64,000 nucleotides of DNA, from the NCBI GenBank assembly GCA_947683425.1, contig CANTUQ010000083.1, positions 2,693,001 through 2,757,000 of the forward strand, given 5' to 3'. The DNA is from Excoecaria cochinchinensis (taxonomy: Eukaryota > Streptophyta > Magnoliopsida > Malpighiales > Euphorbiaceae). The first letter of the stretch is position 1. Each line of letters begins with the position of its first letter. Of the stretch, positions 1 to 11,208 are shown in pieces. Position numbers and translations under genes: made by a program. Below the pieces are notes generated by a model. That model was not told the origin of the DNA. It saw only the letters and a list, made by a program, of their open reading frames with translations, and did not search any database.

Positions 1-1099
1 GGTTTCGTGAATCATTCCTCCCGGTACCTCTCTCCTGTGCTGATCTGTATAAGTCGTGACCCGTAACTTTATACAGGTAACTGTTATGGAGCCGCCGTGC
101 TTCATCCATTCTTATGTATTTGTGAGCTCGTAACATGAGCTCGGTAAAATCGCTCGACGGTTTCTTGCTAAGAGAATCGCTGAAATCTTGGCACCGAGTG
201 TTACGTATCAGGGCATTATTGGCAACATCCAAGTTTAAGTCCTGAATGTCCATTGCTAACGCGTTGAACCTTTCTACATAGGCTCACAACGTCTTACCTT
301 TTTCTTGCCGAACTAAATTAAGGTCCGCCAAGACTTTAGTGGGTCGAATAACAGCCACAAACTTTACAATAAACATGTCACTGAACTGAGTGAAACTTGC
401 TATAGAGTGTTCAGGCAAATTTTGAAACCAGATCTGGGCAGACTTAGTGAGCGTCTGGGGGAAAATCTTACACATGGCAGCGTCATCCGTAGTATGGACG
501 AGCATAGTATGGTGAAATTGATCAAGATGTGCTTGGGGGTCAGCACTGCTATTATATTTAGGCGAGTTCGCTAATCTTATATTTAGGAATAGGGCGGCCA
601 AAATCTCCCTGGCCAGCGGCGATCAAAAATTACTTTGGTACTGCAGAGTGTTTCTGTTCTGATACTTCTGCATTCGTTCCTCAAAGAGTTTCTCAAACTG
701 ATATGCAGTAAGGGTTATGGTGGAGCCTGAGGCCATAGTGGGTGGAAAAACTGGTAGGGTAGGTGTGGAGGCCTGTGGAGCTAGAGGAAAGTATTGTGTG
801 GGAGCTGGTGGGAAAGGCATTTATGCGGGCGATTGAATGGGAGGTGCCTGAGCCTCCATTTCAGTTAGAGTGGCTAGAAAAGCTTGAGCTATTTGGGGAG
901 TTAAGCTAGGAATGGCTGGATAAGAAGCAGGTTGTGGAGGTTGTATCTATTGGACAAATAATTGGATGGGGGGCTGCTGATTCTGAGTTAACAGAGGCTG
1001 AGTCTGCGGGGATAAAACTTATGGTTGACTGGCTGGAGCTACATTAGTGGTTAAATCAGGGAAGAGATCCATCGAAAATCTTGTTCGATCCACGCTCAT
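1..1099 (-). mobile_element. Ty3/Gypsy gag remnant, runs off left edge
   Basis: This is the gag region of a minus-strand Gypsy retrotransposon. One reading frame can be followed from an ATG at 1099 down to position 1. It is broken by stops near 1021, 836, 621 and 282. The N-terminal part (623-820) is proline-rich. The part at 284-601 has the plant Retrotrans_gag pattern: a region ending in AQIWFQNLP, then FSDMFIVKFVA and VRQEKGKTL. After the stop at 282 the frame continues with an AYVERFN motif to the window edge. Gag would form the particle that packages element RNA, but the stops make this copy non-functional. Pol and the other LTR must lie outside the window. Membership of Gypsy is inferred from the gag type and the adjoining LTR. 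Confidence 0.8.
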
Positions 1100-1108
1100 C
1101 GCACCAAA

Positions 1109-1586
1109 TGATGACAATGAGAATTTTTTAGAGCGTTTCCTCAATTAAGTCACCAGAGAACACAAATAAACCGACGGATTTCCGACGAGGGAGACTCCGA
1201 CGATCAAGTTAGTGATTCTGATAAGGTGAATAAGTTATAAAAAAATATCTAGAGACCTTAAACGTACTTTTCTTTCTTCCTTTTATAGTCCTTTCCTTGA
1301 TTCATAACAGCTGCCCTCTTGATGGAACTTTATTGAGTAACGACTTTCTTCATAATTAGACTTTATTGAGTAACGGTTGCCTTCATGATGAGCCTTTATT
1401 GAGTAACATCTATTTTTATGGCGGGAGACCAGCTACCTTAATTAACCGAGCTACGATAAGTGTTCAGTTATCAGATAGATAAAGAGAGAGCCGAGTTATC
1501 CTTGTTGAGAGATTTTCGGACAATTCGGCAACTGAACTCAAAAGCATGGTGATAACCGAACTCGTTGGACAGTTACTCGGCTATCA
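1109..1586 (-). repeat. 5' LTR of the left-edge Gypsy element
   Basis: A 478-bp segment begins TGATGACA and ends GGCTATCA on the plus strand, so it has TG...CA ends. Read on the minus strand it has a TATA box (TATAAAA, 1281-1287), then a U5-like ACTTGATCGTCGGAGT stretch. It ends directly before TTTGGTGCGATG, which resembles the usual Gypsy primer-binding region. It sits inside a SART3 exon-1 fragment (see 1587). Only this LTR is in the window. Confidence 0.75.
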
Positions 1587-1666
1587 AAGAGCTCGAATTT
1601 TAAGGTTTTAAGGTCCTCGTTCAGCTGTGACTCGTCCTCCTCTGCCGAGTCGGCATCAGAATTGGA
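1587..1666 (-). pseudogene. Duplicated fragment of SART3-like exon 1
   Basis: About 80 bp closely matches 57155-57228 of the SART3/EMB140-like exon 1, including the shared run TCAGCTGTGACTCG and the GCCGAGTCGGC block. The Gypsy LTR was inserted at its left end. On its right it passes directly into BGAL-II sequence. In the other copy of BGAL-II (62711 onward) the SART3 pieces lie downstream instead, so these fragments are rearranged. Confidence 0.75.
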
Positions 1667-1901
1667 ACTCTATTATAAATACTAAATTAGGTAATTTGAT
1701 GGAACTTTAGGTTTTGAATTTTCCAAGCAATCTCTAAGAGCAAACAGTCCAAGGAAAGGATTGTAGCTTTCTGTTTGAGAAGCCTGTTACTTTGAGAAGT
1801 GGAATAAATATTATAAGCTTGCTCAGTGCCACTATTGAAAAAGATTAAGTTCGATGACATTTCTCATTTCTTTCCATTGTTATTAATTGGAGCAGAACTA
1901 T
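1667..1901 (+). pseudogene. BGAL-II remnant, exon 11 equivalent (left copy)
   Basis: This stretch matches 63100-63365 closely. It encodes the exon-11 equivalent of a plant GH35 beta-galactosidase, with readable words SEFSKQSLRANSP and LLFEKPVTL. A one-base insertion near 1770 (CTTTCTG against CTTCTG in the other copy) shifts the frame. The following intron and acceptor are kept up to AGCAGAACTAT, where a CACTA transposon interrupts the next exon. The gene resumes at 5323. Confidence 0.8.
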
Positions 1902-2243
1902 CACTGCAAAACAAACCTAAATTAGCAGCGGATCAACGACCATTTTCAGAATTAGTCATGAAAATCCATTTTTAAGGAAAATTTTGCGACTAAAGAGCGA
2001 CGGCAGAAAAAACAGTCGCTAAATTTTAGCAGCAATTTATGGCTCATTTTTTGCGACTAAATTAGCAACTAAATAATTTGTCGCTAAATTAGCGACAATA
2101 ATATTGGTCGCTAAATTTGAAGGCAATTTTAGTGCCTTTATTTGCGATGGTTTTAGCGACTAATTTTATTGTCGCTAAACGCACTTGAATTAGCGACGGA
2201 TTTTTTTGTCGCTAAAAAATTTTAAAATTTTTTAATTATGAAA

Positions 2244-2276
2244 AGAATAATAATACTACTAAAATAATAATAATAA

Positions 2277-2307
<31 letters not shown>

Positions 2308-2395
2308 CTAAAATAATAATACTACTAAAATAATAATAATAATAATAATAATACTAAAATAATTATACTACTACTAATAATAATAATAATAAAGA
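2244..2395. repeat. (TAA)n-type microsatellite inside CACTA
   Basis: An imperfect run of AAT/TAA/ACT triplets sits inside the transposon. Predicted peptides across it are low-complexity artefacts. Confidence 0.9.
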
Positions 2396-2476
2396 AAATA
2401 AATTAATAAATAGAGAGAGAGACAAAAATCGAGAACAAAAGAAGCAAATGGGAAAAATAAAAGAAAAGAACAGAGA

Positions 2477-2960
2477 GTGGGAAGAGAACTGAAAATGCAG
2501 GGGAAGCAGAAGCAGAAACTGAGAACGAATAGGGGAAGGGATGGAGCGCCGGTGACCTGCGCACCAGCGTCGGCGACAACCAGCGCTCGCAACGGTCACC
2601 GCACCACTTCCTTCCTTTCTCGAGCGCTGCTACTGTCTCTTTCTACTCTCCAAACTAAAGGCTTTTCATGGGATTTTCGGCGACCTCCGGTGACGGGTGG
2701 TGACACGGATAACACTGGACAGTTGCTGACAGCGAGAGGAGTCTTCCCCTACCCCCTAATCGTCCACACTTGTCGGCAATAGCTAGATCAGAGAGGAGGA
2801 TGTCGTGTCCTTCCAATGCCATTTTCGGCCAAACCCAGGATCTATAAGGCGCGTGACCACCGGCGAGAGGCTCTTGACGCTCTGATCTTCATTTTGGCAG
2901 TAGAGGTGATGAAGCTCCGAGTAAGCGTCCGTGACTGATGACCGGTCAACTATAGTGAAT
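2477..2960. other. GC-rich segment in CACTA, possibly captured
   Basis: This part is much richer in G and C than the surrounding AT-rich transposon. It contains a plus-strand ORF of 101 codons (2477-2782) of basic, low-information sequence that I do not recognise. CACTA elements are known to capture host gene pieces, so a captured fragment is possible, but nothing here identifies a source gene. Confidence 0.3.
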
Positions 2961-3650
2961 ACTAATCGGAGGAATTTGACTCCGAAATGTACCTGCTATA
3001 CTAAATTTACCTTTTCCTAAATTTTTTAGTATTATGAATATATTAGTGATTAGTAGATGTTTAAAGAGCCAAATTTAATAAAAATGCTGGAGTCAAATAA
3101 GTTAATTATGTATAAGTTATAAGTTATAAGTTATTATTATTATTATTTTCATTTATTTTTTTTTTCAATTTTGTGTTCTGTATTCGAGTAACAACTGAGG
3201 TACCTTATCAACTGTATCTCCTGTATTCTATTTTGTGTTATGTTGTGATAGGGTAACAATTGAGGTTAGTTAAATATTAGCATTTGATTGTTAATAGAGT
3301 ATATTATAATGATGTTTAGACAAATAGAAATTTATAAGGTGCAAAAGATGTGCAAGACAATGATTGCAGTGAAATATGCATAGAACGAAAATAAATAAAA
3401 TTAGTTATTTATGATAATTGAAGGACTGTGAATGTTTAAAATGGATAAATTGACACTTAAACTTGCTTATTTCATGTGACATTTATATTATGTACATATG
3501 TGTATGTGTGAACTAAGTTAGGGAGAAATGTAAATAAGTGCAAACCTATTAAATTGGAATAGAATTAAGGTACATAGAATAGAATCAAGACATAAAGAAT
3601 ATAAAACTAAACCTTTGGGTGCATAATTGGTAGACTTACGTATAATTGCT

Positions 3651-3653
<3 letters not shown>

Positions 3654-3713
<60 letters not shown>

Positions 3714-3750
3714 AAAACCTCTTTTTTCTATATATATATATATATATATA
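3654..3750. repeat. (AT)n microsatellites
   Basis: A long perfect AT run at 3654-3710 is followed by a second at 3731-3750. The 20 bases between them are flanked by AAAAACCTCTTTT-like and AAGAGG sequence that can pair, so the region could extrude a cruciform. The Tyr-Ile repeat ORF across it is an artefact. Confidence 0.9.
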
Positions 3751-5322
3751 AGAGGTTTTTGCATGTAAATGGTATGGAAAGTTAAATTGATGTATTAAAA
3801 GAGAAATTAGTTGATAATTAGTTAATTTATTGGCATTAGAATGAAAGAAATGCATGTGGTTGTAGATGATGCAATTCGACACTTAACATGGAACTTAAAG
3901 GAAAATAAGTAAATGATAAAATTAAATCTAGAACTGGAAGAGTTATACCTAAATAATGAATATAATGTGTAAGTAAAGGCTAAATAACATAGAAAAGAGA
4001 GAAATGATGAAATAAAAGTCAAATACTTATCCTGACATAAAATGATGCTATGTTGAATATGAATATATAATGTAACTAATACTCAAAAGAGAGAATTTAG
4101 TTTAATGTTATTGGATGTTTACACTTGTATTTTCATATTTTGTTTTGATATTGGTTATGTAGAAGTTTTGTACAATTTTGTAATTAAGTTACTAATAAGT
4201 GTGTTTTATGATAAAGAAGCATTATACTGTGGTTTATGTATAATTAGTTGATATGATTTTTTGATTAGAGTTTGATTGGACTATGGTGATTGAATGTGTG
4301 ATATTTAGAAGTGTTAAAAGATCTTTTCTTTACAGGGGGTTAGGCAATATTATAGCGAAAATTATGCCGAAATTTCGGTAGAATTTGATAGTACGTTTGG
4401 AGTAACTTATAATTTTAATTAGGACATTTTAATATTCTAATATTATGGTTCTTAGAATAGATGATAACATTTTTATCCGATTTATACATTAAACCAACTT
4501 ATTATTGTTGTAGTTATTTTTATTATTGAAAAGAGTATCTTGCATTTGATGAATTGGTATTGGAATTGCTTATTTTTATTTTTTTTGATTTTTGGCCTCT
4601 ATTCAAGATGAGACCCAAACTCTCATCACTCAATGTGAGATGTAAAATCAGTCCGAGGTCAATCAAGCTACGAAATCAGAATGTATTATTAATCAAATTT
4701 TATGTTGTATTTATTTTTAATGTATGTTTTTCTAGTATAATTTGTTTCGTATTTATTAGTAACATAATATGAAAAATTTATGTATGTTATTTTCTTTTCT
4801 TTATTTTAAATGATTTTATTTTGTTGAATATAAGTTCGATTTTCGGTATATTTGGTTCAGTCCAAAACCGAACCAACCATTTGCACTCCTAATTGTACAA
4901 TTTAATATACTTCTATAATATTATATTTTTTAAATTAATATTATTGTTAATAATATTGCATAATTATTATTTACATAAATTAAATTTTGGATGTAATAAT
5001 AATAATAAAAAAATAAATTAAAAAAATAAAAAAAAACTTAATATTTTTAACGACGGAATAGCGACCGAATTTTTTGTTGCTAATAAAGTTTTAATATTTA
5101 CGATGACCAATTTTAGGGGATTTAGCGACGGAATATTGTATATTTAGCGACAGTTTTTTCTGTCGCTATTTTTAGTGATGACTTTATGTTTTAGTTTCAC
5201 AATTCCTTATGACGGAACTACTTGCGATAGTTAGTCGTTTTGTCACTAAAATCAATTAGCAACGGAATTTCTCATATTAGTGAAGGAAATGGCCGTCGCT
5301 AATTTCCTGCTTTTTTGTAATG

Positions 5323-6460
5323 TATGGTACATTTTACGATTCGACTCCTGTTGGCATTGTGGGAGGTCCTGTCGAGTTGCTAAAAAAATGGGAAGCCTGT
5401 AATGAATTTATCATCAAATCAGACGTCATACAAGATTGGATTGGATGGTGAGAACAGGCGACTCTATTATCCCAATAATTCATCCTAAAAGAACAATTGG
5501 ACTATTTTGAATGGAATTTCCAATGGCGAAAAAATGACTTGGTTTAATGTATAGTTTATAGTTTCAATCCGAAATCATTTCATGTAATGAATTTTCTTGC
5601 AATCTTGGTAGATTAACGTTGGTACTTGGCCTTGCATCCAGACCACTTTTACTGCCCCTTCAAGTATAGATCCTATAGTGCTGGACTTTAACGTTGGTAC
5701 TTGGGCTTGCATCCAGACCACTTTTACTGCCCCTTCAGGTACAAATCCTGTAGTGCTGGACTTTCAACGAATGGATAAAGGGCATGCCTGGGTAAACGGG
5801 AAAAGCATCGATGGCTATTGGCCTTCACAAGTTGCTGATGCCTGAGGATGCAGTGATAAGTGTGACTATCTCGGAGCTTATAATAGCAATAAATGTGCAA
5901 ATAATTGTGGCAATCCTACTAAAAAATGGTAAAATTCTGACACTAATTAATGATGTGGGTAAAAACCATTATCTTAAAAGTTCCTGCAAATTCTATCAGG
6001 TACCATTTTCCAAGGTCATTCCTAAACAAAAATGCACAAAACACACTCATTCTATTCGAAGAAAGGGAAGGAAATCCTTCGAATGTTTCCTTTAAGATTG
6101 TTACTACTGAAACTATCTGCGAAAATGAATACCAAGGAAGCGCATTAAAGCTGTCCTGTTTAGGCGGCCGAACAATCTCGAACGTTTAATTTTTTCAACT
6201 ATGGTGATCCCCAGTGAACTTGCGGATCATTCCTGAAGGGCTCATTCAAGACCTCTAATAGTATGAATGTTATCAATCAAGCAGTAGAAATGTATTGTTC
6301 TCAACATTGTTAAATTTGAAGTAGAATATAATTAACTGTTGATTGTTTCTTTACAGGCATGTAACGGGAAGAATAACTATTCCATTGTCGTTTCGAATGA
6401 CACATTTATGGCTAAAGAAGATCAAGGAATTAGCAGTAGGAGGCTACCCGGACAAGTTCA
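5323..6460 (+). pseudogene. BGAL-II remnant, exon 12-15 equivalents (left copy)
   Basis: After the CACTA element the beta-galactosidase reading resumes with YDSTPV and IVGGPVELL. A one-base gain in the poly-A of GAGTTGCTAAAAAAATGGG shifts the frame relative to 63410. The block ending YKIGLDGENRRLYY lacks the stop found in the right copy. The next exon holds DKGHAWVNGKSI, a stop at 5843, and NSNKCANNCGNPTKKW. Around 5998-6290 is the distal beta-sandwich exon (FEEREGNP) and the start of a SUEL-type galactose-binding lectin domain, both with stops. The last exon starts at about 6358 (ACNGKNNYSIVVSND) and is cut at 6460 by a Copia element. The gene product would have been a secreted cell-wall glycosidase; this copy is dead. 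Confidence 0.85.
5615..5764 (+). repeat. 75-bp tandem duplication in BGAL-II
   Basis: Two adjacent copies of a 75-bp unit starting AACGTTGGTACTTGG (5615-5689 and 5690-5764) differ at only a few bases. The unit spans the start of the exon-13 equivalent (TTFTAPSG...PVVLDF). 75 is a multiple of three, so the duplication alone does not shift the frame. Confidence 0.9.
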
Positions 6461-6721
6461 TGTTAGATGTTAATCTTGTGATCTGGTTATAAACAAATAG
6501 CAGGAACTTCTTTGCTTGACTGCAAAATCAAGAGAGGCAGAGCAACTGAAAAAAGAATTCACTTAAGCAATTAATCAAATAGATTATGGGAAAGAATAAC
6601 ACATGAAGATCACGTAAGACTCTATTTTATTCACTCAGCCAAAACCATTTAAAAAGTGCAAAATATAATTGACTTTCCACAAATTAAGCAACTAAATGAT
6701 TAATCTCCTAAAATCATGACA
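6461..6721 (-). repeat. 3' LTR of Copia-1
   Basis: This LTR is about 261 bp and runs from TGTTAGATG to CATGACA on the plus strand. It matches the right LTR at 10773-11034 with scattered differences. A longer LTR ending at 6826 (CTTCAACA, next to a purine-rich GGGAGAG on the minus strand) was considered. The right copy ends at the equivalent of 6721 directly beside the TSD, which favours the short form. Confidence 0.75.
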
Positions 6722-9700
6722 TATATCAACTACCCATTAAAATAAGATAGCTAATTGACTTATTCAAGAAAAACATGTGAAAGAAGAGAAACACGTGACT
6801 TACTAATTTCTGCATTACCTTCAACACTCTCCCATAATTTAGAAGTTTACAACACCAATCATCTGCCTAAAATATTCAAACTTTACTGATGAAAGTGGTT
6901 TTACAAACATATCAGCAAGCTGGTCATTTGTGTTGTAATAGACAATTTGAATGCTTCCTTTTGACACTAATTCTCTAATAAAATGATGTCAAGTCTCAAT
7001 ATGCCTTGTGCGACTATGAAATACGGGATTCTTAGTCATAGAAATAGTTGATTGATTAACACAATAGATGACAGTTGCCCCTTACTTCTGCTTCATATCC
7101 TCCAAAATTCTTTGTAACCAAATTACTTGGCAAGTTGTTGATGTTACAGCCATATATTTCGCCTCAGATGATGATAATGCTGTAGATGCTTGCTTAATTG
7201 AGCTCCAACAGATGGCACTTGATCCCAACTGAAGAAATACCCTGTTGTGCTTTTATGATCATCAACACAACTTGCCCAGTGACTATCAGAGTAACCAAAC
7301 AAGTTCAGATTATCGGCCCCATAAAATAAACCATATGACATTTTTCCCTTTAAGTATCTCAATACCCTTTTTGCTACTCCATAATGCATCTTGCTTGGTT
7401 TTTGCATAAATTTGGACAAAAGACTAGTAGCGTGCAAGATATCCGGACAAGTGTTTGTGAGATACCATAGGCTGCCCACCAAGCTTCAGTAAACTGTAGC
7501 CTCATTTTGTTCTTCTTTATCTATAGTACTGAACTTCTGATTTGTTGCCATGAGAGTCTTTACTGGGTTACAATCCTGCAACTTGAACTTGTAAAGAAGA
7601 TCCTTTACATACTTCTATTGGGAAATTAAAAACCTGCACCACTTTAATACACTTCAAGCCCCAAAAAATAGCTCATTAAACCTAAATCAGTCATCTCAAA
7701 CTCTTCAACCATGAGTCTTTTAAAATCAGCCAATGAAGTTGGATTATTGCTAGTGTAAATTAAATCATCTACATATAGACAAACAATAAGTACCTCATTA
7801 GCTCCACCTACTTTCACGTACAAAGTAGGCTCACTAGCACTTTTCTGAAAACCATTATTGCTGAAATGTTGGTCAATTCTCTCATACTAGGTCCTTGGAG
7901 CTTGCTTAAGACCATATAAAGCCTTCTTTAGCTTGCATACCTTTATCTCTTGACCACTCACTTCATAACCTGGTGGTTGTTCCACAAGGACATCTTCTTC
8001 CAAAACACCATTTAGAAAAGCTGATTTTACATCAAATTGATAAACATTCCACTTACAATGGGCAGCTATAGCCAAAACAACTCTTATAGTGTCAAACCTG
8101 GCAACCGGAACAAACGTTCTTCAAAATCAACACCTTCAAGCTGCATATAACCACGAGTAACCAGCCGCACTTTATATTTTTGAATTGAACCATCCGGTTT
8201 GTATTTTAGTTTGTAAACCCATTTTAGTCCAACCACCTCTTTTTCTTTTGGTAAATCAATAAGCTCCCATGTGTTGTTTCTTTCCAGGGCCTTGATTTCT
8301 TCATCCATGGCATCACTCCATTCCTTTGAATTAATAGCATCATTGAAGCAACTTAGCTCTTGAATTTGTGTAATTTGGCAGAATTATGTTCTTTGATAAA
8401 TCTCCTTCAAAGATCCAAGCTTCCTTGGAGGTGTATCACTTGAGCTTGAAGATGTTGTTGATGTGCTGTATGGGCTGGACAGATTTGAAGGATCTGAATC
8501 ATCACTATCACCTTCCGCAGGGTTCTCAAGAGTGTAAACCACATCATTACTTGCTTCAAATAATTCTGGATAGCGTTATTTCTCATCCCACTTCCACTGA
8601 CTTTTCTCATCAAACACAACATCAAGACTAACAACAAGCTTTTTAGTTATAGGGTTATAAAAATGATACCCTTTAGTTTCATCACTATAACCAAGAAATA
8701 CGCATTTGACACTGTTGTCATTAAGCTTGTGTCTTTTTTGAGAAGGAACATGCACATAAGAAATAGAACCAAAGACTTTGAAGTGAGTTACCTTTGGTTT
8801 CCACCCATTCTATGCTTCAAAAGGTGTTTGATTTTGCAGGGTTGATGTTGGACTTCGATTAAGAAGATAAGAAGTTGTGTGAATAGTTTTTGCCCAAAAA
8901 CATTTTGAAAGGCCTTTTGCATTTAACATACATTTTGCCATTTCTACTAGATTTATATTCTTTCGCTCTTCTACACCATTTTGTTGGGGTGTATATCTTG
9001 CAGTCAATTGCCTCTTGATGCCACATTCTTTACAAAAATTAGTGAACTCAGCTGAAGTGAATTCTCCTCCTCGATCAGTTCTCAAGACCTTCAATGTAGC
9101 CCCGCTTTGTTTCTCAACATAGTTCTTGAACTTCTTAAAAATCAGAAATGTTGTAGATTTTTCTTTGACAAAATATACTCAAGTCATCCTGCTATAATCA
9201 TCAACAAACAAAATAAAATACAAGCTATTATTCAAAGAGGGAGTTTTCATTGGCCCACATAAATCTGCATAAACCAGCTCTGTGGGACTTGCTGTTCTCC
9301 TTGCAAATCCATTTGAGAACGCCTCTCGATGTTGCTTTCCAAACATACAGCTTTCACATATGTCGTTTCCATGTTGAATCAAAGGCAAACCATCCACCAA
9401 AGCTTGATCAGATAAGGATTTCAAGCTATTGAAGTTTAAGTGCCCATACCTGTGGTGCCATAACCGGCTTTGTCATCCAAAGAGGCTACAAGGGCTTAAT
9501 CCTTATACTCCAGTGAGAGAGGAAACATGTTATTATCAAGAGCATACCCTTCTCTTAAAAATTGCCCCACACTCAACAAGTTGGTATCTAAATCAACTAC
9601 ATATACAACATCTTTGATGCTGCTGAAACCATCAGATTTAATCTTCACAACTCCTTTTCCTGTTGCTTCACGGACTCTACCATCTCCCATCTTTACTCGC

Positions 9701-10772
9701 TTCCTGATTGACTTGTCTAAGATGATGAAGACACTCAAATCTGCTGTCATATGATTGCTACATCCGCTGTCCATATACCAAACATCTGAAGAGCACCCAT
9801 TTCCAGTAACATAGGCCATAAATAAGCTTTCAAACTCATCTTCATTTCCTTTTTCTTCTATAAACATTGCATGTTCAGCTTTAAGTTGACAGAATTTTGC
9901 AATGTGACCTGGCTTCCTACAGTAAAAGCATTATGGCTTTTTGATTTTGAGTTTCACCACTACTCCTAAAATATTTGTTTCGATGATAGCTTCCACGACC
10001 TCCTCCTCAACCATTTCTCCTCCCTTTGCATCTAAGGCCAGTAAATCCTCCATGCCCTTGCTTGCTGCTTGACTCGTTTGAGTTTGATTTAGCAAAATGC
10101 ATCTTAATGTGAAATGCATTTTCGGGGTTACTTTCTTCTCATTTTTTCAAACCGTCCTCATGAGATTGGAGTGAACCAAGTAACTCTACCATTGTGAACT
10201 GATGCAGGTCCTTCGATTCTTTTATGGCTGTTACCACATGATCATATTTTTGCCGAAGACTTCTCAATATTTTTTCAACAATAGTTTGTTCCTACAACTG
10301 ATCTCCATACTTACGAATCTGATTAACAACTTCTAGCACTTTGGAAAAATAGGTCTCCATAGTCTCACCGTCCGTCATGGAAAACTCTTCAAATTATCTT
10401 CGCAATGTCTGCAACTTGACGGATTGAATTTTGGCAGTCCTTTGATAGCCCAATTCTAGTGCATTCCATGCATCTCATGACTTTATTGCTACTACAATTC
10501 TCGAAAAGATACTATCATCAATAGCTTTTTCAATGAAAAAGAGAGCTTTAGCGTCTTTTTTTTTGGACTCTTTAAGAGCTTCAGCCGAAACCCTTGCTTC
10601 ACTGTAACCATTTTCAACTAACTCCCACAAGTCCTATGAAACGAAGAGAGTCTTCATTTTGATGCTCCACACTTCATAGTCAGACCCTTTGAACAAAGGA
10701 ATTGATGGTAATGTTGAATCTATGCCCGATGTGTTGTTTGCCATTTTCTATAACCCAATCTCTAATACCAGA

Positions 10773-11034
10773 TGTTAGATGTTAATCTTGTGATCTAGTT
10801 ATAAATAAATAGCAAGAACTTCTCTGCTTGACTACAAAGTCAAGAGAGGCAGAGCAACTGAAAAAATGAATTCACTTAGACAATTAATCAAACAGATTGT
10901 GGGCAAGAACAAGACATGAATATCACGTAAGACTCTATTTTATTCATTCAACCAAAAATATTTAAAAAGTGCAAAATACAACTGACTTTCCACAAATTAA
11001 GCAACTAAATGATCAATCTCCTAAAATCATGATA
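10773..11034 (-). repeat. 5' LTR of Copia-1
   Basis: The right copy of the LTR starts TGTTAGATG beside the primer-binding site and ends CATGATA, followed by the TSD GTTCA. Its terminal CA has become TA. Visible divergence from the left copy (roughly one difference per 15-20 bases by eye) indicates an old insertion. Confidence 0.8.
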
Positions 11035-11049
11035 GTTCAATGCTCATAA
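11035..11049 (+). pseudogene. Last codons and stop of left-copy BGAL-II
   Basis: After the Copia element the interrupted exon continues: the target duplication GTTCA, then ATGCTCATAA. In the frame of the exon at 6358-6460 this reads Gln-Cys-Ser-stop, the natural 3' end of the gene. Confidence 0.75.
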
Positions 11050-11208
11050 AATGGGAAATAGAATTACAAAAAAGCAAAAAATTAAACAGGAATATGGACT
11101 CTGGTTAAATAGCATCCATTCTAGATCATAAAATGGGAAATAGGATTACAAAAAAGTAAAAAATTAAACAAGAACATGGACTCTGGTTAAATAGCATCCA
11201 TTTTAGAT
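11045..11208 (+). repeat. 82-bp tandem duplication
   Basis: Two adjacent 82-bp units start CATAAAATGGGAAATAG (11045-11126, 11127-11208). The same doublet is present in the second copy of this region at about 28441-28605, so it arose before the larger duplication. Confidence 0.9.

Larger units (their letters stand above)
1902..5322. mobile_element. Non-autonomous CACTA (En/Spm-type) transposon
   Basis: A 3421-bp insertion begins CACTGCAAAA and ends TTTTGTAATG, so the terminal inverted repeats differ at two of ten bases. It is flanked by the 3-bp target duplication TAT (1899-1901 and 5323-5325). The BGAL-II copy at 63363 has the uninterrupted site AACTATGGTTCATTC, which proves the boundaries. 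Many copies of TTAGCGAC and its complement GTCGCTAA lie at 1923-2220 and 5045-5305, the subterminal repeats expected for CACTA elements. No transposase ORF is visible, so it would need one supplied in trans. TIR type and 3-bp TSD are known CACTA properties; the boundaries are seen directly. Confidence 0.9.
6461..11034 (-). mobile_element. Copia retrotransposon inserted in BGAL-II last exon
   Basis: A 4.57-kb minus-strand Ty1/Copia element is flanked by GTTCA on both sides (6456-6460, 11035-11039). Joining the flanks restores the exon frame and an immediate stop (VQCS then TAA). From the 5' end: a primer-binding site complementary to initiator tRNA-Met (TGGTATTAGAG, 10754-10770); gag from an ATG at 10744; a zinc knuckle (CFYCRKPGHIAKFC, near 9900-9945); protease (DSGCSNHM, about 9765); a pre-integrase and integrase region (GHLNF-like to TDRGGEFTSAEF, 8810-9430); reverse transcriptase (FDVKSAFLNG near 8030, YVDDLI near 7770); and RNase H (7144-7482). 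Many stops and frameshifts make it inactive. Order PR-INT-RT-RH defines Copia. I did not assign a lineage. Confidence 0.92.

Noticed and set aside
2363..2599. Hydrophobic minus-strand ORFs in the CACTA element
   Set aside because: They are low-complexity translations of the (TAA)n tract and its edge; no domain or conserved start is present.
3607..3882. 91-codon minus-strand ORF with a Tyr-Ile repeat
   Set aside because: It is a translation of the (AT)n microsatellite.
6461..6826. A 366-bp LTR for Copia-1 ending CTTCAACA
   Set aside because: It has attractive TGTTG/CAACA ends and a purine tract, but the right LTR ends at the equivalent of 6721 directly beside a TSD that restores the host reading frame.
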